A stretch of DNA of 64,000 nt, taken from positions 1 to 64,000 of the forward strand of contig NZ_VJNA01000007.1 of assembly GCF_007556585.1 (NCBI RefSeq), written 5' to 3'. The translations under genes and the position numbers were made by a program. The notes beneath the pieces are model-generated. The model was not told the DNA's origin. It searched no databases and saw only the letters and a list, made by a program, of their open reading frames with translations. The DNA is from Tepidimonas aquatica (GTDB lineage: Bacteria > Pseudomonadota > Gammaproteobacteria > Burkholderiales > Burkholderiaceae_C). Shown piece after piece: positions 58,791 through 64,000 of this stretch (its first letter is position 1; each line of letters starts with the position of its first letter).

Positions 58791-58814
58791 GTGCGTCGGC
58801 CTATCGTGGTGGAC

Positions 58815-59588
58815 ATGAACACCCCCCTCGCCATCCCCAGCCGCCAGGGCCAGGTCAGCGACGCCGAATGGCAGGTACGCATGGATTTGGCAGCCGCCTA
58901 CCGGTTGGTGGCCGCCTTTCACTGGGACGACCTGGTTTTTACCCACATCACGGCGCGCGTACCGGGGACGGACGACCAGTTTTTGATCAACCCGTATGGC
59001 CTGCTGTTCGAGGAGATCACCGCGTCCAGCCTCATCAAGATCGACCTGCAGGGCAACAAGCTGGACGACAGCCCTTACCCGGTCAACCCGGCCGGCTTCA
59101 CCATCCACAGCGCCATCCACGCGGCACGCCACGATGCGCAGTGCGTGCTGCATACGCACACGCTCAACGGCGTGGCGGTTTCGGCGCAAAAACAGGGGGT
59201 GCTGCCGCTGTCGCAGCAGTCGATCTTCGTGCTGGCCAGCCTGGCCTACCACGACTACGAAGGCGTGGCGCTGCGCGAGGACGAAAAGGCCCGGCTGGTG
59301 GCAGACCTGGGCGATGCGCATTTTTTGATGCTGCGCAACCACGGCCTGCTGACGCTGGGGCCGTCCGTAGCCGATGCCTTTCTGTCGATGTACCTGTTCG
59401 AAGCGGTGTGTGCGATTCAGGTGCGGGCGCAGGCGGGCGGCGGCGAGCTGATCCCCATCGACCCCGCCATCATCGGCACCGCCCAGGCCCAAGCCCGGCA
59501 GGTGACGCGCGGCCAGGGTGCGGGGGCGCTGACGTGGCCGGGCTTGTTGCGCCGGCTGGATCGGATCAATCCGGGCTATCGCCAATGA
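58815..59588 (+). CDS. Class II aldolase/adducin family protein
   Basis: A 257-residue zinc-dependent aldolase-fold protein. Seen: HWDDLVFTHITARVPG, FLINPYGLLFEEITASSLIK, the metal-binding VLHTHTLNGVAVSAQ and FLMLRNHGLLTLG (His ligands). The family cleaves sugar phosphates or decarboxylates sugars, but adducin-like members are often uncharacterised. The substrate is unknown. The start ATG at 58815 was chosen. The 3' end overlaps the convergent davA-like gene by 23 bp. Confidence 0.85.
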   Translation: MNTPLAIPSRQGQVSDAEWQVRMDLAAAYRLVAAFHWDDLVFTHITARVPGTDDQFLINPYGLLFEEITASSLIKIDLQGNKLDDSPYPVNPAGFTIHSAIHAARHDAQCVLHTHTLNGVAVSAQKQGVLPLSQQSIFVLASLAYHDYEGVALREDEKARLVADLGDAHFLMLRNHGLLTLGPSVADAFLSMYLFEAVCAIQVRAQAGGGELIPIDPAIIGTAQAQARQVTRGQGAGALTWPGLLRRLDRINPGYRQ

Positions 59589-60342
59589 GCAGCGCCTCGC
59601 CGCGCCCCGCCGCAGCCACCACCCGCCCGTCCGCCGCCACCAGGCGGCTCAGCCCCCCATACCGCGTGTCGCCTTCCGCCCCGCAGGCGTTGGCGTAGGC
59701 GATGACCACGCGCGACTCGGCGGCCAAGCGCGGCAGCGTCAGGCACGGCGCGTCGTCGTAGGGCAGCATGTTGGCCGTGGGCACCAAAATCACGCGCGCC
59801 CCCTGCGCCGCTAGGGCGCGAACAGCGGCACGCTGCTCTACGTCGTAGCAGATCAACAGGCCGATGCGCCAGCCTTCCCAGTCAAACGGGGTACCCACTT
59901 CCTCGCCCGGCGAGAAGCGCTCGGCGTCTGCCGCGCCGAAAAGGTGCACTTTGCGGTGCACCCCCAGCCGCCGCCCGTCGGGGCCGATGGCTTGCGCTGC
60001 GTTGTAGGGTCGAGCGCCCGCGGGGTGCGACTCGGGCCAGCCATAGACGATGCCCAGGCGATGGCGCTGTGCGATGGCCGCGACCGCCTGCGCCCAGGGG
60101 CCGTCAGCCGGTTGCGCAAGCGCAGCCAACTGCGCGGGATCGATCATGTAGCCCGTCATCAACATTTCGGGCGTGACCAGCCAGTGCGCGCCGTGTTGCG
60201 CGGCTTGTGCTGCTGCGGCATCCAGGCACGCCAGTGCATGGCCGGCGTTTCCAGGCGAGGGGTGGGGCGTTTGCCAGAGGGCAATACGCAGCGATTGCGC
60301 TGGCCGCGCGTGGTCGTTCTCCGTTTGCATCCGTGCGTCCAT
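59566..60342 (-). CDS. davA: Carbon-nitrogen hydrolase, DavA-like 5-aminovaleramidase
   Basis: A 258-residue nitrilase-superfamily amidase. The Glu-Lys-Cys triad is visible in TPEMLMTGYMI, HRKVHLFG and LLICYDVEQ. The sequence resembles P. putida DavA, which hydrolyses 5-aminovaleramide to 5-aminovalerate; conserved stretches are ILVPTANMLPYD and YANACGAEGDTRYGG. It lies 52 bp downstream of the davB-like gene, and the two would form lysine to 5-aminovalerate. The start was set at the ATG at 60342; an in-frame ATG at 60330 is possible. The specific substrate is inferred from the neighbour. Confidence 0.82.
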   Translation of the reverse strand: MDARMQTENDHARPAQSLRIALWQTPHPSPGNAGHALACLDAAAAQAAQHGAHWLVTPEMLMTGYMIDPAQLAALAQPADGPWAQAVAAIAQRHRLGIVYGWPESHPAGARPYNAAQAIGPDGRRLGVHRKVHLFGAADAERFSPGEEVGTPFDWEGWRIGLLICYDVEQRAAVRALAAQGARVILVPTANMLPYDDAPCLTLPRLAAESRVVIAYANACGAEGDTRYGGLSRLVAADGRVVAAAGRGEALLIGDSPD

Positions 60343-60394
60343 GTCTGCAAGCGTAGCGCAACCTGTTTCCGGCAGATTCCCTCCGTGCACGGTG

Positions 60395-62083
60395 TCAATC
60401 CGGCAGCGCCACGGGCCCGATGTGGGGGTACCAATCGCCAGGGCCGGGGTTGTCCGGATGGCTGGCGCCCCCCAGGTGGCGCACGATGCCCCACACCGCG
60501 TTGAGGGCCGTTTGCACCGCGCCTTCCACCCACGCCGGCGTGAAGGAAATGTCGTCGCCCGCCAAGAAAATACCGCGCTCGCGCTCGGGCAGCGCGTCCT
60601 GCATGAAATGCCCGTACATCCGGTGGTTGTAGCGATAGTGGCCGGGTAGCGCCCCTTTGAAGGCGCCCAAAAAGTAGGGGTCGGCTTCCCACGAAATGGT
60701 GATCGGGTCACCGATGATATGGCTGGCGATGTCGACGTCGGGGTAGATCTTGCGCAGCGCGTCGAGCGCGAGTTGCACGCGCTTCGTGCTGTCGTAGGGC
60801 AGCATCTTGAGCGCGTCGCTCATCCACGCATACGACAAGCAGATGACGCCGGGCTTATCGGGCCCGTTGTCGAACAGATAGGTGCCGCGCGTGAGGCGGT
60901 CGGCGAGCGTCATGCCCATCACCGGCCAGCCGTTGGCGCGCAGGTCGTTCCAAAACGGGCGATCGACCATCACGAAGGTCTTGGACGACTGCATGTAGCG
61001 CGTGCGGTCCAGCGCCATCCAGAGTTTGTGCGAAAACAGCGACTCCTCGCACGCGATCTGTGTCGTGAGCAGCCAGCTCTGGCACGTGACCAACACCGCG
61101 TCGTAGCGGCGCGTCGTGCCCCAGGTGTCGGTCACTTCCAGCTGGCCGTTGCCCCCACGCTGGATGGCGCGCACTCCCGGGCGCGGTGCCCCGTGGTGCA
61201 GGCGGGCCAGCGTGGTGCCCTGCGGCCAGTGCTCGATGCGCGCCGGCGCGTGCTGCCAAAGGCCCATGGGCACCTGTTGCACACCGCCGACGATGTAGTG
61301 TTGGTTTTCGTCGCAACCGGTGAGCACGACGCGCAGGATTTCGAGCATGGAGTTGGGAAAGTCCGAATCCCACCCCCCGGTGCCAAAGCCCACCTGCCCA
61401 AACACCTCGCGGTGGTGAAAGCTCAAGCGACGAAACGCACTCGATTGCGCGACAAAGTCGTAGAACGTGCGGTCGTCCCAGCGCGGCACCAGCGCATCCC
61501 ACAGCGCCTTGACCCGCTCCACGTCACGCTCGCGCATGGCGGTTTGCAGCGCGGTAAAACCCGCGCCCTCCTCCAGCGCGTCGGCCCAGGCTTGCGCCAC
61601 CTCCTGGAACAGCGGTGGCAGATCCTGCAGCGTGCGCGCCCAGTGGGTCTGGCCCTCCAGATCGATAACGGTGCAGTTGGCCGCGGGCGTCAACGGGTTG
61701 GGGAACGGCCGGCTGCCCAACCCCAACAGATGGACGTAGTGGTAAAAACCCGTGGAGGACAGCGGGAAACGCATGCCGCCCAGCTCGGCAATCGCGCCCT
61801 GCCCGCCCTCGAAGGGCTGCGAGCGCAACCGCCCGCCCATGCGCGAGGCCTCGTACACCACGGGCTTGAGGCCCAGCTTCATCAGCTCATACGCCGCGGT
61901 CAGCCCCGCCATGCCGGCGCCGACGACGGCCACCTCGGTGCCGTAACGGCTAACCGGGACGCGGCCCAAACCGGCGTGGTGAGTGAGCCATTCGTCATAG
62001 GCGAAGGGAAAATCCGGGCCGAAGATCGTGATCGGTGCGTCGGGCGCGCGGCGCTGGGGCACGCGCAGGGTCATCGTGGACAT
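60395..62083 (-). CDS. davB: FAD-dependent L-lysine 2-monooxygenase, DavB-like
   Basis: A 562-residue flavoprotein of the tryptophan/lysine monooxygenase branch of amine oxidases. Seen: PITIFGPDFPFAYDEWLTHH at the N-terminus, the FAD-binding VAVVGAGMAGLTAAYELMKL, AELGGMRFPLSSTGFYHYV, FGQVGFGTGGWDSDFPNSML and the C-terminal GIFLAGDDISFTPAWVEGAV. These stretches are very close to P. putida DavB as remembered, which converts L-lysine to 5-aminovaleramide, CO2 and water. It is adjacent to the davA-like amidase and a LysE-type exporter, which supports lysine as substrate. The start is at the ATG at 62083. Confidence 0.9.
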   Translation of the reverse strand: MSTMTLRVPQRRAPDAPITIFGPDFPFAYDEWLTHHAGLGRVPVSRYGTEVAVVGAGMAGLTAAYELMKLGLKPVVYEASRMGGRLRSQPFEGGQGAIAELGGMRFPLSSTGFYHYVHLLGLGSRPFPNPLTPAANCTVIDLEGQTHWARTLQDLPPLFQEVAQAWADALEEGAGFTALQTAMRERDVERVKALWDALVPRWDDRTFYDFVAQSSAFRRLSFHHREVFGQVGFGTGGWDSDFPNSMLEILRVVLTGCDENQHYIVGGVQQVPMGLWQHAPARIEHWPQGTTLARLHHGAPRPGVRAIQRGGNGQLEVTDTWGTTRRYDAVLVTCQSWLLTTQIACEESLFSHKLWMALDRTRYMQSSKTFVMVDRPFWNDLRANGWPVMGMTLADRLTRGTYLFDNGPDKPGVICLSYAWMSDALKMLPYDSTKRVQLALDALRKIYPDVDIASHIIGDPITISWEADPYFLGAFKGALPGHYRYNHRMYGHFMQDALPERERGIFLAGDDISFTPAWVEGAVQTALNAVWGIVRHLGGASHPDNPGPGDWYPHIGPVALPD

Positions 62084-62107
62084 GGGTCGTCTCCTCCTCA
62101 GATTCCA

Positions 62108-62743
62108 TCATTCGAACAGGCTGATGAACAGGGCCGCTGCCGTGCCCCACATCATCAGGGCCACAAGGCCGTCGAGTGCGCGCCAGACCTTGAGCGAATT
62201 CAGCCGCCGCCCGAGCCAAAACGCCGCGCCGCCCAACAGCAAGAACCACACCACCGAGCCGGTCGCTGCCCCCAGGCCGAAGATGGGCTGCTGCGCGCCC
62301 CACGCCAACGACGCGGTACCGATGAGGACGGCCGTGTCCAGCCAGGCGTGCGGGTTGAGCCAGGAAAACGCCAGCGCGGCCCCGACGGCCTGCAGCGCAC
62401 TGGTCGGCTGCGCGGCCGGCGTACCGATGGCGGGCACCTGGGGTGCCGCCGGCCCATACCAGAAGCGCCGCGCCGCTTGGTAACCATAGACGAGCAGGAA
62501 CAAGATCCCCGCCCCGATCAACGCGCCGTGCAGCTTGTCCGACAAGCCGCCCAACTGCGCCAGGCCGGCCACGCCCAGGGCGATGAGCACGATGTCGGCC
62601 ACCGCGCACGTGGCCACGGTCAGCCACAGGTGGCGCCGCTGCAAGCCGGTACGGATGACATGCGCATTTTGCGGGCCGATGGCCATGATGAGCGACAGGC
62701 TCATCACCAGGCCGGCGGTGAAGCTGGGGGCAGTCAAGATCAT
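62108..62743 (-). CDS. LysE/ArgO family amino acid exporter
   Basis: A 211-residue membrane protein with about six helices. The family N-terminus (FTAGLVMSLSLIMAIGPQNA) is clear, as is SWLNPHAWLDTAVLIG, diagnostic for LysE/ArgO. It exports basic amino acids such as lysine and arginine. The ATG at 62743 has GGAG eight bases upstream; a GTG at 62752 overlaps that site and is unlikely. It lies 24 bp upstream of the davB-like gene on the same strand, so an exporter and a degradation pathway for the same substrate appear linked. Confidence 0.9.
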   Translation of the reverse strand: MILTAPSFTAGLVMSLSLIMAIGPQNAHVIRTGLQRRHLWLTVATCAVADIVLIALGVAGLAQLGGLSDKLHGALIGAGILFLLVYGYQAARRFWYGPAAPQVPAIGTPAAQPTSALQAVGAALAFSWLNPHAWLDTAVLIGTASLAWGAQQPIFGLGAATGSVVWFLLLGGAAFWLGRRLNSLKVWRALDGLVALMMWGTAAALFISLFE

Positions 62744-62835
62744 CGGCAGCACTCCTCTCGTTACACGCGAGTGTGCTCCCGACGCGCTACGGCATTAAGT
62801 ATTTCAAAACGAACTTTACCTCATCAAGTTATTTT

Positions 62836-63909
62836 TTATTTGACCTCAAGCCACGCCGCGCGGGTTTGGGAGGGCGTCTCGCCGAAGAGCGTCTTGTACT
62901 CCCGTCCGAAGTGGCCCATGTGCCAAAAGCCCCAGCGAGCAGCGATCTCGGTGATGGTGTGCTGCGCCTCCAGCGGGCTTTGCAGGGCACGGCGGACAGC
63001 GTTGAGGCGGACCTCGCGCAGGTATGCAGCAGGGCTGATACCCATGACCTCGTGAAAACAGTTCTGCAACGTGCGCCGCGTCACGTGAAGAGCAGCGCAC
63101 AGCGCTGTCAAATGGCTGAAGTCCTGCGGTCGCTCCAATATCAGCTCGCGCGCGCGCCGCACGAGAGTAAGGCGACGATGATGTCGCCCCACCATCACGG
63201 GCTGGACCTCTCGGGGTACCGCCAAGTCGCAGACAACCGTGAGCACCGCATGGTGTAACGCCTGGCGGCTGGCGTCGTGGCTCAAAACCTCTGGCGTACG
63301 TTCGACATTACTGAGCACCTCGCGCAGCAAACCGGTCAATCGCTGGCGCTGGGCAATGGTGAGGTGCTGCAACTGCATGCCAGACCATCCCGTGCTCGCA
63401 AACGACTGGCCGGTGCCGCACTCACCTCTCCCATCTCGCCAGTGCAGATGGCGCATCATGTCGCGGCCGTCCAAGACCACTCCGTAAAGGCCAACCCCTG
63501 CCGGCACGAAAAGGTCGAAAACCTGGTCATCGTTCGCCCACATCCACTGTTGGCTATCAACACTGCGGCCCATGTAGCGCAGACCCTGGGTATCCTCTGG
63601 CACGGGCATGCCAATCCACACCCCGCCCGACCAGGGGCGGCAATGCTGGGCCGTCGCGCAAGAAGCCCATTCTTCGAACACCTGCAGCCCAGGGGCGGCG
63701 ACCTCCCGCACGACACCGCTGAAAACCCCGCGCGACACTTGCTCGTACTGCTGCTCCCAGGCGGACAGGTGGCTTGCATGCACATGCACGTCACTTGTGC
63801 GCTTGACACAAAACTGTGCAACCGAACTCGGCCCGGCCTCTTGGCTCACCCTGGCGTGCTCCATAGTGGTGCGATCTTTGGCAGATGAGCTCAAAGTATC
63901 AAGAACCAT
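62836..63909 (-). CDS. AraC family transcriptional regulator
   Basis: A 357-residue regulator. The C-terminal AraC/XylS double helix-turn-helix is clear: FSHLTALCAALHVTRRTLQN, FHEVMGISPAAYLREVRLNA and the second helix pair in ITEIAARWGFWHMGHFGREY. The N-terminal part is a sensor of no recognised type. The start was set at the ATG at 63909. It is upstream of the LysE/DavB/DavA genes on the same strand and is a good candidate for their regulator, as an AraC-type protein activates davBA in P. putida. Two inverted repeats lie in front of it. Confidence 0.88.
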   Translation of the reverse strand: MVLDTLSSSAKDRTTMEHARVSQEAGPSSVAQFCVKRTSDVHVHASHLSAWEQQYEQVSRGVFSGVVREVAAPGLQVFEEWASCATAQHCRPWSGGVWIGMPVPEDTQGLRYMGRSVDSQQWMWANDDQVFDLFVPAGVGLYGVVLDGRDMMRHLHWRDGRGECGTGQSFASTGWSGMQLQHLTIAQRQRLTGLLREVLSNVERTPEVLSHDASRQALHHAVLTVVCDLAVPREVQPVMVGRHHRRLTLVRRARELILERPQDFSHLTALCAALHVTRRTLQNCFHEVMGISPAAYLREVRLNAVRRALQSPLEAQHTITEIAARWGFWHMGHFGREYKTLFGETPSQTRAAWLEVK

Positions 63910-63922
63910 GCCAGACCCTGCG

Positions 63923-63998
63923 TAAGGGATAACCCTTAGCAACACTATCCCGTTTCGGAAAATTTTCGGCCACATCGTGTTTTTGCTCAAACGGGATA
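63923..63998. promoter_or_regulatory. Inverted repeats upstream of the AraC regulator gene
   Basis: A palindrome TAAGGG-ATAA-CCCTTA at 63923-63938 lies 14 bp before the start codon. Further out, a perfect 10-bp inverted repeat TATCCCGTTT (63946-63955) and AAACGGGATA (63989-63998) have centres 43 bp apart, about four helical turns. The symmetry is seen directly; an operator or looping role is inference. Confidence 0.5.
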
Positions 63999-64000
63999 CC

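Noticed and set aside
58776-58806. CGATAG / CTATCG inverted repeat before the aldolase-like gene
   Set aside because: Short arms and a 19-bp gap; could be chance.

Overview
The window is high-GC, gene-dense DNA from a betaproteobacterium, most likely Burkholderiales/Comamonadaceae. The evidence is a PhaM-type granule protein, DUF3567 and DUF3108 proteins, a fused indolepyruvate:ferredoxin oxidoreductase, an OxyR/UbiA/RecG neighbourhood, and strong G/C third-position bias. A second FtsH with CbpA/CbpM behind a sigma-32-like promoter would suit a moderate thermophile such as Tepidimonas, but the genus is inference. No rRNA or tRNA gene was found, and no gene-free stretch exceeds 300 bases.

Layout. 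1-125: end of an IS5-like element that has cut off the 5' end of a hybrid histidine kinase gene (131-2011). 1962-4673 (minus): def-fmt-azlC-azlD. 4771-7095 (plus): LysM protein and dprA. 7109-10266 (minus): yajC-secD-secF, then a DMT transporter and the fused IorAB. 15428-20281 (plus): GGDEF/EAL protein, MarC, CoA transferase. 20337-26577 (plus): pgi, ppc, a HexR-like regulator and proC, with a HexR-like operator before ppc. 26593-31754 (minus): diguanylate cyclase, recG, oxyR, ubiA. 31880-35264 (plus): queA, a Phd/RelE-type toxin-antitoxin pair, a YjfB-like small protein and tgt. 35261-40418 (minus): a heat-shock-like operon cbpA-cbpM-ftsH, then phaM and a FIST protein. 40577-42444 (plus): a DksA-type protein, a DUF3108 protein and a DUF3567 protein. 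42499-44209 (minus): cytochrome c peroxidase (with an FNR/ANR-like box upstream) and dps. 44293-45192 (plus): ChaN family. 45220-52544 (minus): malate synthase G, CWC protein, REC-REC-GGDEF regulator, hemB, rhodanese, recQ. 52668-53600: LysR regulator.

The most distinctive region is 53616-58800, a complete compact type II-C CRISPR-Cas locus: tracrRNA (minus strand, not annotated by any open frame), cas9 (1122 aa), cas1, cas2, and a four-repeat array with 36-bp repeats and 30-bp spacers. A degenerate repeat at 53664-53699 is the anti-repeat. It is followed on the minus strand by a short stem-loop and an intrinsic terminator, in the same order as the Neisseria meningitidis tracrRNA. A TATAAT box between the anti-repeat and cas9 would place the tracrRNA start exactly at the anti-repeat edge.

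The right end (58815-63909) has a class II aldolase-like gene and a lysine catabolic set: davA-like 5-aminovaleramidase, davB-like lysine 2-monooxygenase, a LysE/ArgO exporter and an AraC regulator with two inverted repeats in front of it.
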